A DNA stretch of 64,000 nucleotides from Rhodovulum steppense (GTDB taxonomy: Bacteria > Pseudomonadota > Alphaproteobacteria > Rhodobacterales > Rhodobacteraceae), in contig NZ_SLVM01000002.1 in the NCBI RefSeq assembly GCF_004339675.1, forward strand, positions 166,248 to 230,247. Direction: 5' to 3'. This document shows, in pieces, positions 1 to 8,737 of this stretch; the stretch's first letter is position 1; the number at the start of each line of letters is the position of its first letter. Position numbers and translations under genes: made by a program. The notes beneath the pieces are model-generated. The model was not told where the DNA came from, ran no database searches, and saw only the letters and a program-made list of their open reading frames with translations.

Positions 1-1496
1 GCGAGACGGAGCTTTCCGAGGAACAGCGGCTTTACGCGCAGACGATCCGGGAATCCGGCGAGGCGCTTCTGAGCCTGCTGAACGATGTGCTGGACTATTC
101 CAAGATCGAGGCCGACAAGCTGCAACTGCATCCCGAGCCCTTCGATCTGGAACGCACGATTTACGAGATCGTCATGCTGTTGCAGGCTCCCGCGCGCGAC
201 AAGCATCTCGATGTCCTGATCGACTACGACATCTTCCTGCCCACACGCTTCATCGGCGATCGCGGACGCATCCGGCAGGTGCTGACCAATCTCGTTGGAA
301 ACGCGATCAAGTTCACCGAAGCGGGCCATGTCCTCATTCGGGTCGTCGGCTTCGAGGAGGGGGAGGACGCCCTTCAGCATGTTCATGTCACGGTTGAGGA
401 CACCGGTATCGGTATCGCCCTGGACATGCAGGAACATATATTCGGCGAGTTCAACCAGGTCGAGGACCAGCAGAATCGCAAGTTCGAGGGCACCGGGCTG
501 GGGCTGGCGATCACAAGGCGCTTGATCGAGATGATGGGCGGGGAGGTGTGGCTGGAGTCGGAAAAGGGTGAGGGCTCGTGCTTCGGTTTCCGTCTGCCGC
601 TGCCCGTCGCCGAACCGAACGAAGTGCTGCCCGCGCCAGAAACGGCCGAGGTGCGTCATGTCCTTGTGGTGGACGATCAGGAAGTGAACCGCACGATCTT
701 GGAGCGGCAGATGTCGCAACTCGGTCTGGACGTGACCTGCCATGTAACGGCAGAATCTGCTCTGGGCGCAGCTGCAGCGGCAGATCTGATCATTACCGAT
801 CACCGGATGCCAGGAATGGACGGCTATGCCTTTGCCCGCGCGCTGCGCAAGTCGGGCCATGCCGGGCCGATCCTGATGCTGACCTCGAACCCGGCCTGCC
901 TGGGCCAAACCGGCGAGAATGCCGAGTCCGGCGTCGATCTCGTGCTTCAGAAGCCGGTGCTGCGCCGGGCGCTTTACGAGGCGATCTCGACTCTGGCGCC
1001 CTCGGTGCAGTGCGTGGCCGGGCGCAGGCCTGCGCCAGTGTCCCGCCCGATGCGCGTCCTCGCGGCCGAGGACAACCGGACGAACCGGCTGGTGCTGGGC
1101 AAGATGGTCGCGGGGCTGAATGTCGAGATACGCTTTGCCACCAACGGCCACGAGGCGGTGGCCGCCTTTCGCGAGTCGCGGCCTGATCTGATCCTCATGG
1201 ATATCTCCATGCCCGAATGCGACGGCAAGGAGGCTACCGGCAGGATCCGCCGGATCGAGGCCGAGAACGGCGATCTGCCCGTGCCCATCGTCGCGCTGAC
1301 CGCGCATGCGCTTAAGGGCGATGCCGAGGATATCCTGGCCGCCGGGCTCGATGCGTGCCTGACCAAGCCGTTGCGCAAGAGTGACATCCTTGCCGCGATC
1401 ACGGCGCATCACCCCGCAGATTGCGCGCCGCTCGATCCCGCCGGTTCCGTTCCGGGCGACGAGCCGGAGACCTTGCCGCGGCTGCGCGCGATCTGA
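1..1496 (+). CDS. Hybrid sensor histidine kinase/response regulator (5' end outside window)
   Basis: The frame is open from the window edge (first full codon at base 3), so the N-terminus, any sensor domain and the phospho-accepting His are missing. The visible part begins in the dimerisation helix (LLNDVLDYSKIEADKL). An HATPase_c domain follows, with N box LTNLVGNAIKF (about 282-316), G1 box DTGIGI and G2 box FEGTGLGLAI. Two receiver domains come next: REC1 (about 657-990; phospho-Asp in ITDHRMPG near base 798, Lys in LQKP) and REC2 (about 1053-1420; Asp in LMDISMPECDG near base 1200, Lys in LTKP). Both receivers keep the Asp and Lys residues. No HPt domain follows. It is a membrane or cytosolic phosphorelay kinase of unknown signal and converges on yaaA with a 12-base gap. 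Confidence 0.93.
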   Translation, partial: ETELSEEQRLYAQTIRESGEALLSLLNDVLDYSKIEADKLQLHPEPFDLERTIYEIVMLLQAPARDKHLDVLIDYDIFLPTRFIGDRGRIRQVLTNLVGNAIKFTEAGHVLIRVVGFEEGEDALQHVHVTVEDTGIGIALDMQEHIFGEFNQVEDQQNRKFEGTGLGLAITRRLIEMMGGEVWLESEKGEGSCFGFRLPLPVAEPNEVLPAPETAEVRHVLVVDDQEVNRTILERQMSQLGLDVTCHVTAESALGAAAAADLIITDHRMPGMDGYAFARALRKSGHAGPILMLTSNPACLGQTGENAESGVDLVLQKPVLRRALYEAISTLAPSVQCVAGRRPAPVSRPMRVLAAEDNRTNRLVLGKMVAGLNVEIRFATNGHEAVAAFRESRPDLILMDISMPECDGKEATGRIRRIEAENGDLPVPIVALTAHALKGDAEDILAAGLDACLTKPLRKSDILAAITAHHPADCAPLDPAGSVPGDEPETLPRLRAI

Positions 1497-1508
1497 CCGG
1501 CCGACGCG

Positions 1509-2285
1509 TCAGTCCTCGGCGCCGCCGCGCAGGAAGACGGGGCGATACGGTTCGGACAGATCGGGGATGTGGCGATAGCCGCCCGTGTCGAATTCCAGGA
1601 GTGCCTCGGGATCGGTCAGCCGCCGTTCGACGATGAAGCGGGCCATCGCGCCGCGGGCCTTCTTGGCGAAGAAGCTGACGATCTTCGGCCCGCCCGGCCG
1701 GTCCTCGAGGAAGACGGGCGTGATGACCCGCAGGCGCAGCGCCGCTGGATCGACCGCGCCGAAATATTCCTGGCTGGCGCAGTTCACCAGAATGTCGGTG
1801 CCCGCCACCTGCGCGGCCTCGTTCAAGGCGCGGGCCAGCCGGTGGCCCCAATAGGCATAGAGGGTTTCGCCCCTGTCGGTCCTGAGCCGGCTGCCCATTT
1901 CCAGCCGGTGCGGCTGGATCGCATCAAGCGGGCGCAACAGACCGTAAAGCCCCGACAGGATGCGCAGCCGGTCCTGGGCAAAGCGCAGATCGTCCGCGTC
2001 CAGCGAGGCGGCCTCGAACCCCGCATAGGTATCGCCCGCGAACAGCAGAACAGCAGGCTTGACCGCTTCGGGCGCGGGCGCGGCGGCGAAATCGCGGAAA
2101 CGGTCGGCGTTCAGGCGCGCGAGCTTGTCGCTGATATGCATCAGTTTCGTCAGCTCCGCCGGGCTCAGCGCAGATGCAACAGCGGCCAGATGCACCGCGT
2201 CCTCCTGAAAGGCGGGCGCCGTGGGGTTGATGCCCCCGACCGGCGCAGGGTCCAGCCGTTTCGCGGGCGATATGACGACGAGCAT
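1509..2285 (-). CDS. yaaA: Peroxide stress protein YaaA (DUF328/UPF0246)
   Basis: This 258-residue cytosolic protein is full length for the YaaA family. It starts MLVVISPAKRLD, the family's N-terminal signature, and contains the conserved LRILSGLYGLLRPLD and LVNCASQEYFGAVD blocks. In Escherichia coli YaaA limits intracellular free iron and oxidative DNA damage during hydrogen peroxide stress and also binds DNA. The role here is inferred from the family. It lies 58 bases downstream of recQ on the same strand, so the two may be co-transcribed. This would put a peroxide-protection gene with a DNA repair helicase. Confidence 0.93.
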   Translation of the reverse strand: MLVVISPAKRLDPAPVGGINPTAPAFQEDAVHLAAVASALSPAELTKLMHISDKLARLNADRFRDFAAAPAPEAVKPAVLLFAGDTYAGFEAASLDADDLRFAQDRLRILSGLYGLLRPLDAIQPHRLEMGSRLRTDRGETLYAYWGHRLARALNEAAQVAGTDILVNCASQEYFGAVDPAALRLRVITPVFLEDRPGGPKIVSFFAKKARGAMARFIVERRLTDPEALLEFDTGGYRHIPDLSEPYRPVFLRGGAED

Positions 2286-2343
2286 GAGAAGCCTTTTCCG
2301 AAACCGGCAGCACAGATAGCAGACGGGCCCGTGCCGTCCAGCC

Positions 2344-4389
2344 TTACTCCCCGGCCAGCACCTGAAGGAAGGCGGGGCCGAAGCGGTCGGCCTTGGCCGG
2401 TCCCATGCCGGGCAGGCGGGCCATGTCCTCGATGCTGGCGGGGCGGCGTTCGGCGATGTGGCGCAGCGTGGTGTGGGGGCAGGACAGGAATTTCCCGGTG
2501 CCGTCCGCGCCGCGGCTCAGATCGCGCTGAACCTCCATCAGCCGGTCGAAGATTTCGCCCGCTTCGCGCCCCGCCAGCCGCAGCCGTGCCGGATGGGGCC
2601 GTTCGGCCGCCCCGGCGATCACCTCAAGGAATGCCGCGCCGTAGCGGTCGAGCTTGGTTGCTCCCACGCCGCCGATCCGCGCCATCGCGTCCAGCGTTTC
2701 GGGGCGTTTCTCGGCCATCTCGATCAGGGTGCGGTCGGTGAAGATGATATAGGCGGGCACGCCTGCGGCCTCGGCCAGCGCGCGGCGCTTGGCCTTGAGC
2801 GCGGACAGAAGCGGCGCGTCCTCGTCGGAGACCAGCGCCTTGACCACGGGGCGCGACTTCTCGGCGGCGATGGTGTCGCGGCGCAGCTCGATCGCGGCCT
2901 CGCCCTTCAGGATCGGGCGGGCGGCGTCCATCATGCGCAGCGCGCCGTGGCGGTCGGGATCGGGGCGGACCAGATCGCGGCCCATCATCTGGCGGAACAC
3001 CGCCTGCCAGCCGCGCCGGTCGAACTCGCGCCCCACGCCGAAGGTGGGCAGCCGGTCATGTCCGCGGGTGCGGATCTTGTCGGTTGCGGTCCCTGTCAGG
3101 ATGTCGACCAGGTGCTGGGTGCCGAAGCTTTCGCCCGTGCGCAGCATCGCCGACAGCGCCTTGCGCACGGCCTCGGTGGCGTCGAACCGCTCGGGCGGGC
3201 TGTCGCAGAGGTCGCAATGGCCGCAGGGTTCAAGCGCGGCCTCGCCGAAATAGCGCAGCAGCGTCTGGCGGCGGCAGAACGGTGCCTCGGCCAGACCCAG
3301 AAGCGCGTTCAGCCGGGCGTGATCGGCGGCGCGGCGTTCGGGCGGCGCGGGGCTTTCGTCGATCTGGGTGCGGCGCAGGCGGATGTCGTCGGCGCCATAC
3401 AGCGTCAGCGTCTCGGCCGGGGCGCCGTCGCGGCCCGCGCGGCCGATTTCCTGGTAGTAGGATTCGATGGATTTCGGCAGGTCGGCATGGGCCACCCAGC
3501 GGATATCGGGCTTGTCGATACCCATGCCGAAGGCGACGGTGGCCACCACGATCAGCCCGTCCTCGGTCTGGAACCGCGCCTCGACATCCCGGCGCGGCCC
3601 GGCCTCCATCCCGCCGTGATAGGCGCAGGCGGCATGCCCCGCCTGCGCCAGCGCGGCGGCCAGGCTTTCGGTCTTGGCGCGGGTCGCGCAATAGACGATG
3701 CCCGACTGGCCGCGGCGGGCGGCGGCAAAGGCCAGGATCTGGCGGCGCGGCTGGTCCTTGGGGGCAAAGGCAAGGTGGATGTTCGGCCGGTCGAAGCCGC
3801 GCAGGAAGGTTTGCGGCGCGACCCCGTCGAACAGCCGGGCCACGATCTCGTCGCGGGTTTCGGCATCCGCCGTCGCGGTAAAGGCGGCCAGCGGCACGCC
3901 CAGCGCGCGGCGCAACTCGCCGATGCGCAGGTAGTCGGGGCGGAAATCATGGCCCCACTGGCTGACGCAATGCGCCTCGTCCACCGCGATCAGGCCGACG
4001 CCGATGCGGCGCAACAGGTTGACCGTGCCGACCGAGGCCAGCCGCTCGGGCGCCATGTAGAGAAGCTTCAGCGCCCCGGCATCCAGCGCGGCGAAGACCT
4101 CGCGGGTTTCGTCCTCGGTATTGCCGGAGGTCAGCGCGCCCGCGGCCACGCCCGCCTCGGCCAGCCCGCGCACCTGGTCGCGCATCAGCGCGATCAGCGG
4201 CGAGATGACGACCGTCACACCCTCGCGCAGCAGCGCGGGCAACTGGAAGCAGAGCGACTTGCCCCCGCCGGTCGGCATGATCGCCAGCGTGTTCCGCCCC
4301 GCCGCGACGGCGGCCACGATCTCTTGCTGGCCCGGCCGGAAGGCGTCGAATCCGAACACGGACGACAGAAGGTCGTGGGCTGAGGCCAT
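2344..4389 (-). CDS. recQ: ATP-dependent DNA helicase RecQ with two HRDC domains
   Basis: A 681-residue 3'-5' DNA helicase that acts in recombination and fork repair. Motif I is PTGGGKS (residues 39-45) and motif II is DEAH (137-140), followed by the RecQ aromatic-rich loop CVSQWGHDFRPDY. The helicase C domain carries the QEIGRAGRDG arginine-finger motif. The zinc-binding cluster is CRRQ...CGHCDLC around residues 375-397, then a winged helix. Two tandem HRDC-like repeats end the protein (about 520-595 and 600-681), ending in parallel phrases GGVGATKLDRYGAAFLEVI and PGMGPAKADRFGPAFLQVL. RecQ of E. coli has one HRDC domain and about 610 residues; two is common in alphaproteobacteria. The start is ATG at 4389. 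Confidence 0.96.
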   Translation of the reverse strand: MASAHDLLSSVFGFDAFRPGQQEIVAAVAAGRNTLAIMPTGGGKSLCFQLPALLREGVTVVISPLIALMRDQVRGLAEAGVAAGALTSGNTEDETREVFAALDAGALKLLYMAPERLASVGTVNLLRRIGVGLIAVDEAHCVSQWGHDFRPDYLRIGELRRALGVPLAAFTATADAETRDEIVARLFDGVAPQTFLRGFDRPNIHLAFAPKDQPRRQILAFAAARRGQSGIVYCATRAKTESLAAALAQAGHAACAYHGGMEAGPRRDVEARFQTEDGLIVVATVAFGMGIDKPDIRWVAHADLPKSIESYYQEIGRAGRDGAPAETLTLYGADDIRLRRTQIDESPAPPERRAADHARLNALLGLAEAPFCRRQTLLRYFGEAALEPCGHCDLCDSPPERFDATEAVRKALSAMLRTGESFGTQHLVDILTGTATDKIRTRGHDRLPTFGVGREFDRRGWQAVFRQMMGRDLVRPDPDRHGALRMMDAARPILKGEAAIELRRDTIAAEKSRPVVKALVSDEDAPLLSALKAKRRALAEAAGVPAYIIFTDRTLIEMAEKRPETLDAMARIGGVGATKLDRYGAAFLEVIAGAAERPHPARLRLAGREAGEIFDRLMEVQRDLSRGADGTGKFLSCPHTTLRHIAERRPASIEDMARLPGMGPAKADRFGPAFLQVLAGE

Positions 4390-4480
4390 TGTCCCCTTGG
4401 GATGCTCGGATTACCGCTCGGTTTTGCCCGACCTTCCCATAGCGGGGCGGCCGGGACAAGCCCAAGGGCGCGGCGCGGCC

Positions 4481-4774
4481 TTAATAGAAGGCCGAGGCGA
4501 GCGTGGGCAGAAGGATGTCGCGCAGCGCGATCACGATCACGAAGACGACCAGCGGCGACAGGTCGAGCGCGCCGGTATTGGGCAGGATCCGCCGGATCGG
4601 GCCATAGACCGGTTCAAGCAGGCGCGACAGCCCGTCCCAGATCTGCATCACCACCGGCTGGCGCGTGTTGAGCACCTGAAACGAGATCAGCCAGCTGAGG
4701 ATGATGTGGACGATCATGATGAAGAACACGACGTCCAGGATCAGTTTCAACAACGCAAAGATCGCCATCACCAT
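4481..4774 (-). CDS. YggT family integral membrane protein
   Basis: A 97-residue membrane protein. The reading frame is open much further upstream, but the family-like sequence begins at MVMAIFALLKLILDVV. A GGAAGG ribosome-binding site lies 6-7 bases before the ATG at 4774. A second ATG two codons later (4768) is possible. Two hydrophobic segments (about 4-32 and 73-92) flank a conserved amphipathic stretch with ISFQVLNTRQPVV and LEPVYGPIRRILPNTGALDLSP, both typical of the YggT/Ycf19 family. YggT proteins are linked to osmotic tolerance and, in plastids and cyanobacteria, to membrane-complex assembly. The role here is not known. It lies 91 bases upstream of recQ on the same strand. Confidence 0.9.
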   Translation of the reverse strand: MVMAIFALLKLILDVVFFIMIVHIILSWLISFQVLNTRQPVVMQIWDGLSRLLEPVYGPIRRILPNTGALDLSPLVVFVIVIALRDILLPTLASAFY

Positions 4775-4909
4775 GTCAGGGCCTTCCGGATCGGGTTTTC
4801 CGACAGGTAATCCGGGCGGGCGCCCGGCGCAACCGCCATGACGCCGCGTTTTCCCTTGACGCCCGGCGCCCGCCGCGCGAGGCAACCCCCGCCCGACCGG
4901 AGCCTGCCG

Positions 4910-5443
4910 ATGTATCCTTTCCTGCGTCTTGCCAAGGAATTCCACGTCCACCGCAACGCCGCGCCGCTGCCGCTGACGGGCACCCATGTCTCGCATCACA
5001 TGTGCTGGCCCTGGGATCTGGACCTGTGGATGGAGTTGAACAACGGGCGCACGCTGACGCTGCTGGATCTGGGGCGGCTGCCGCTGGCGAAACGGGTGGG
5101 GCTGATCGGGGCGCTGCGGGAACAGGGCTGGGGGCTGACCATGGCGGGGGTGACGGTGCGCTACCGGCGGCGCGTCCGGATCTTCGACCGCTTCCAGATC
5201 CGCAGCCGCTGCGTCGGCTGGGATGCGCGGTTCATCTATATCGAACAGGGCATGTGGCGCGGCGAGGAGTGTTGCAATCACGCGCTTTACCGCTCGGCCG
5301 TGACGGATGCGAACGGCATCGTGGCGCCCGCGCGCGTGATGGAGGCGATGGGGCGGGCGACCGCCTCGCCGCCGCTGCCGGGCTGGGTGGCCGAGTGGAT
5401 CACCGCCGAGGCGCACCGCCCCTGGCCGCCGATGGCGGACTGA
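4910..5443 (+). CDS. Acyl-CoA thioesterase-like hotdog-fold protein (4HBT_2)
   Basis: A 177-residue cytosolic protein. I chose the ATG at 4910 because GGAG sits 8 bases upstream and the family-like sequence begins there (MYPFLRLAKEF); an upstream ATG at 4838 only adds a proline/arginine-rich leader. The body matches the single hotdog fold seen in Them6/YbgC-like thioesterases: HHMCWPWDLDLWMELNNGRTLTLLD, with the Asn-Asn-Gly loop where the catalytic Asp usually lies, then GVTVRYRRRVRIFDRFQIRS. The substrate cannot be told from sequence. It is divergent from yggT and does not overlap the next gene. Confidence 0.82.
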   Translation: MYPFLRLAKEFHVHRNAAPLPLTGTHVSHHMCWPWDLDLWMELNNGRTLTLLDLGRLPLAKRVGLIGALREQGWGLTMAGVTVRYRRRVRIFDRFQIRSRCVGWDARFIYIEQGMWRGEECCNHALYRSAVTDANGIVAPARVMEAMGRATASPPLPGWVAEWITAEAHRPWPPMAD

Positions 5444-5519
5444 GGCAACCCACAGCAGAGTTGCACCAGCGTAAATTCCCCTGTCATATGGGCAAAACCG
5501 CAGGACGGGGGCAGGCAGG

Positions 5520-6872
5520 ATGGATGGCGCGGCAAGGCGGCGGATCTGGGGCTGGTGGTTCTTCGACTGGGCGTCGCAGCCCTATGCGACGCTGCTGCTG
5601 ACCTTCATCTTTGCGCCCTATGTCAAGGAATTGCTGGGCGACGGCAGCGCGGCACAGGCGGCCTGGGGCTATGGCGTCGGCGCGGCGGGCATCGTGATCG
5701 CGGTGCTGGCCCCGATCCTGGGCGCGGTCGCCGACAAGAGCGGGCACCGGATGGCATGGATCGTGCTGTTCTCGGCCTGTTATGTCCTGGGCGCGGGGGG
5801 GCTGTGGTTGGCCCATCCCGAAACGTTCAGCCTGCCCCTGATCCTGTTCCTGTTCGGTCTTGGCCTGGTGGGGATGGAGTTCGCGACGATCTTCACCAAC
5901 GCGTTGCTGCCCGATCTGGGGCCGCGCAAGCAGCTTGGCCGCATCTCGGGCACCGGCTGGGCGTTCGGCTATGTCGGCGGGCTGCTTGCGCTGGTCGCGA
6001 TGCTGGCGCTGTTCGCCGAGAATGCCGAGGGCAGGACGCTGCTGGGGCAGGCGCCCATCCTGGGGCTTGATCCCGAGACGCGCGAGGGCACGCGCTTTGT
6101 CGGGCCGTTCGTGGCGCTGTGGTATGCCCTGTTCATGGTGCCGTTCTTCCTGTGGGTCCGGGTGCCGCGCACGCCGCCTGTGGCCACGCTGCGCGAATCG
6201 CTGGCCAGCTGCCTGCCCGAGTTGCGCAGGACGCTGATGCACCTGCCACGCACGCCCAGCCTTCTGGCCTATCTGGGTTCGTCTATGTTCTATCGCGACG
6301 CGCTGAACGGCATCTATGTCTTTGGCGGCATCTATGCGGCGGGTGTGCTGGGCTGGTCGGTGGTCGATGTCGGGATCTTCGGCATCCTGGCCGTGATCTC
6401 GGCGGCGGTGTTTTCGTGGGTGGCGGGCGTTGCCGATCAACGCTTCGGCCCGAAACCCGTGATCGGTTTCAACGTGATCCTGCTGACGCTGGTCGCGATC
6501 GGGGTGATTCTGATCTCGCGCGAGAGCGTCTTCGGCATTGCCGTGCCGCCCGGCTCGAACCTGCCCGACATCGCCTTCTATGTTCTGGGGGCGATCATCG
6601 GGGCCGCGGGCGGGGCCTTGCAGACGGCCAGCCGCACGATGATGGTTCTTCAGGCGAATCCGGCCCGCATGACCGAGTCCTTCGGCCTTTACGCGCTGGC
6701 GGGCAAGGCGACGGCCTTTGTCGCGCCGCTGGCCATCGGGATCACGACGGATCTGACCGGAAGCCAGCAGGCGGGCATTACACCCCTGGTTGTGCTTTTC
6801 CTGATCGGCCTTGGTCTGCTAGTCTTCGTGCGGGCAGATGGCGAACGGGAGGACAGATGGCACGCATCCTGA
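5520..6872 (+). CDS. UMF1-family (Atg22-like) MFS transporter
   Basis: A 450-residue polytopic membrane protein with about 12 hydrophobic segments. The N-terminus WGWWFFDWASQPYATLLLTFIFAPY and the following GILGAVADKSGHR-type loop are hallmarks of the UMF1 family, whose eukaryotic relative is the vacuolar effluxer Atg22. The substrate is unknown; amino acid efflux is the usual guess by analogy. The start is ATG 5520 with GGGGGCAGGCAGG just upstream. Its 3' end overlaps mepA by 16 bases, so the two are probably translated from one mRNA. Confidence 0.88.
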   Translation: MDGAARRRIWGWWFFDWASQPYATLLLTFIFAPYVKELLGDGSAAQAAWGYGVGAAGIVIAVLAPILGAVADKSGHRMAWIVLFSACYVLGAGGLWLAHPETFSLPLILFLFGLGLVGMEFATIFTNALLPDLGPRKQLGRISGTGWAFGYVGGLLALVAMLALFAENAEGRTLLGQAPILGLDPETREGTRFVGPFVALWYALFMVPFFLWVRVPRTPPVATLRESLASCLPELRRTLMHLPRTPSLLAYLGSSMFYRDALNGIYVFGGIYAAGVLGWSVVDVGIFGILAVISAAVFSWVAGVADQRFGPKPVIGFNVILLTLVAIGVILISRESVFGIAVPPGSNLPDIAFYVLGAIIGAAGGALQTASRTMMVLQANPARMTESFGLYALAGKATAFVAPLAIGITTDLTGSQQAGITPLVVLFLIGLGLLVFVRADGEREDRWHAS

Positions 6873-7750
6873 CCGGGCTGATCCTGGGGCTGGGTCTGGC
6901 AGCCCCGGCCGCAGCCGAGCCCACTGCAAGCGCGCTGTTCGGCGCAAAGGCGCGCCCTTCGGCGCAGCAGCCCGCCGCGATCGGCAGCTATGCGCGGGGC
7001 TGTGCGGCCGGGCTGGTCGAACTGCCCGAGACCGGGCCCACATGGCAGGCGATGCGGCTGTCGCGCAACCGCAACTGGGGCCATCCCGACGCCATCGCCT
7101 TTGTCCGCCGGTTCAGCGCCGAGGTCACGCGCCATGGCTGGCCCGGGCTCTATATCGGCGATATCAGCCAGCCGCGCGGGGGGCCGATGACATCGGGCCA
7201 TTCCTCGCACCAGATCGGGCTGGATATCGACATCTGGATGCTGCCGCCCCAGCGACTGAACCTGAGCCGGGCCGAGCGCGAGAAGATATCCTCGATCTCG
7301 GTGCGCAGCCAGGATCAGCGCAGGGTCAGCGGCAACTATACCCGCGCACATGCCGCGATCCTGCGGGCCGCGGCGATGGATCCGGCGGTGGACCGCATCT
7401 TCGTGACGCCCCCCGTCAAGATCGAGCTGTGCAAGACCGCCACCCGGGCCGATACCCCATGGCTCCAGAAGATCCGGCCGCTATACGGGCATGACACCCA
7501 TTTCCATGTCCGCCTGAAATGTCCCGCGGGGGATCGGCATTGCGAAGCCCAGCGCCCCACGGTCGCGGACCTGTCCAGGGGCGGGAACGGGTGCGACGAG
7601 ACGCTGACATGGTGGGTGACAGAGTATCTCGACCCGCCCAAGGTGCGCCCCGGCACGAAACCGCCCCCCGCGCCGAAAGAGCGGCATCCGCGGGAATTCA
7701 CCTTGGCCGACCTGCCCGCCCAGTGCCGAAACGTTCTGGCCGCGAACTGA
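6857..7750 (+). CDS. mepA: Penicillin-insensitive murein endopeptidase (peptidase M74)
   Basis: A 297-residue periplasmic enzyme that cleaves D-Ala-meso-DAP cross-links in peptidoglycan. The start is ATG 6857, preceded by GGAGGA and followed by a signal peptide (MARILTGLILGLGLAAPAAA, cleavage near residue 20). Zinc ligands are recognisable: H115 and D125-region in SGHSSHQIGLDIDIW, and the HDTHFHVRL motif with H215 and H217. Cysteines expected to form disulfides occur at CAAG, CKTA, CPAGDRHC and CRN. The frame is open far upstream inside the transporter gene, but that part is out-of-frame coding sequence. It overlaps both neighbours. Confidence 0.93.
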   Translation: MARILTGLILGLGLAAPAAAEPTASALFGAKARPSAQQPAAIGSYARGCAAGLVELPETGPTWQAMRLSRNRNWGHPDAIAFVRRFSAEVTRHGWPGLYIGDISQPRGGPMTSGHSSHQIGLDIDIWMLPPQRLNLSRAEREKISSISVRSQDQRRVSGNYTRAHAAILRAAAMDPAVDRIFVTPPVKIELCKTATRADTPWLQKIRPLYGHDTHFHVRLKCPAGDRHCEAQRPTVADLSRGGNGCDETLTWWVTEYLDPPKVRPGTKPPPAPKERHPREFTLADLPAQCRNVLAAN

Positions 7751-8676
7751 GCCTGGCGCTGCTGCTCGCGCTGGGCATTGCGGCGCAGGCGGCGGCGGAT
7801 CAGGCGTTGCATTTGGCAACCCTTCCCATCCCCAAGGCTGCCGAGTTTCACGGTCTGTCGGGGATCGACCTTTCGCCGGACGGCGAGCGGTTCATCGCAA
7901 TCTCGGACCGAGGCTGGTTCCTGACCGGCCGCATCGCCCGCGAGGACGGCCGACCGGTGGCATTCGATCCGGATCGGACCCGGATTCACATGCTGAATAT
8001 GCAGGGCCATCGCACGCGGAACCACGAGCGCGACGCCGAGGGGCTGGCGGTCGCACCCGACGGGCGGATCTTCGTCTCGTTCGAGGTCTATCACAGGGTC
8101 CGGGTCTGGCGCGACATCAAGGGGTCCGCGGCCTGGATGCCCGACTTGCCGGATGTCGACCAGTTGCGGCCGAATGCCGGGATCGAGGCGCTGGCGCTGG
8201 GGCCTGACGGTGCGCTTTATGCCCTGCCAGAGGAGCTTGTCGATGTGGAGGGCGTGCCGGTCTATCGCTTTCCGCTGCCGCCAACGCGGATCAGGGCAGA
8301 TGGCAGCCGGGCCGGTCACTACGTCAGAAGCCAATGGTCCCGGGCCTTCAGCCTGCCTGTGCGGGGACGGTTCAAACCGGTCGGTGCCGATTTCGGACCC
8401 GATGGGTTGTTCTATCTCCTAGAACGGGACTTCGTGCCGCCCATCGGATTCCGCAGCCGGGTACGCCGTTTCGAGTTCGGACCGGACGGACCGCGCGACG
8501 AGACGGTGTTGCTGGAAACCCCGGTCGGGCTGCACGGCAATCTCGAGGGGATCTCGGTCTGGCAGGACGACGCGGGTGCGATCCGGCTGACGATGGTGAC
8601 CGACGACAACGGCCTTGCCCTGCAGCGCAACGAGATCGTCGAATACCGGATTGTCAGCGCGCCGGAAGAGGGCTAG
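7723..8676 (+). CDS. Secreted esterase-like/phytase-like beta-propeller protein
   Basis: About 317 residues. I place the start at GTG 7723, because from there the sequence reads as a clean signal peptide (MPKRSGRELSLALLLALGIAAQAAA) and upstream in-frame sequence is antisense-like filler within mepA. No clear Shine-Dalgarno is seen; translation may be coupled to mepA, which it overlaps by 28 bases. The mature part resembles the 'esterase-like activity of phytase' family (PF13449): HGLSGIDLSPDGERFIAISDRGWF, RDAEGLAVAPDGRIFVSFE and GNLEGISVWQD repeat as propeller blades with acidic calcium-type loops. The true substrate is unknown. Confidence in the family is good; the start is less certain. Confidence 0.83.
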   Translation: MPKRSGRELSLALLLALGIAAQAAADQALHLATLPIPKAAEFHGLSGIDLSPDGERFIAISDRGWFLTGRIAREDGRPVAFDPDRTRIHMLNMQGHRTRNHERDAEGLAVAPDGRIFVSFEVYHRVRVWRDIKGSAAWMPDLPDVDQLRPNAGIEALALGPDGALYALPEELVDVEGVPVYRFPLPPTRIRADGSRAGHYVRSQWSRAFSLPVRGRFKPVGADFGPDGLFYLLERDFVPPIGFRSRVRRFEFGPDGPRDETVLLETPVGLHGNLEGISVWQDDAGAIRLTMVTDDNGLALQRNEIVEYRIVSAPEEG

Positions 8677-8737
8677 GAAACCGCGTCCGCCGCAGACCGG
8701 CGGGCCAAGTCTCCGCGACCTTGCCAAAACGGAACAC

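Noticed and set aside
2458..4383. A 641-codon plus-strand frame opposite recQ
   Set aside because: RecQ motifs are all intact on the minus strand and the plus reading has no recognisable domain or ribosome-binding site.
8677..8737. Possible preQ1 riboswitch before yhhQ
   Set aside because: Only a 4-bp GCGG/CCGC stem is found and the A-rich tail with the pseudoknot pairing is missing, so the class I consensus is not met.
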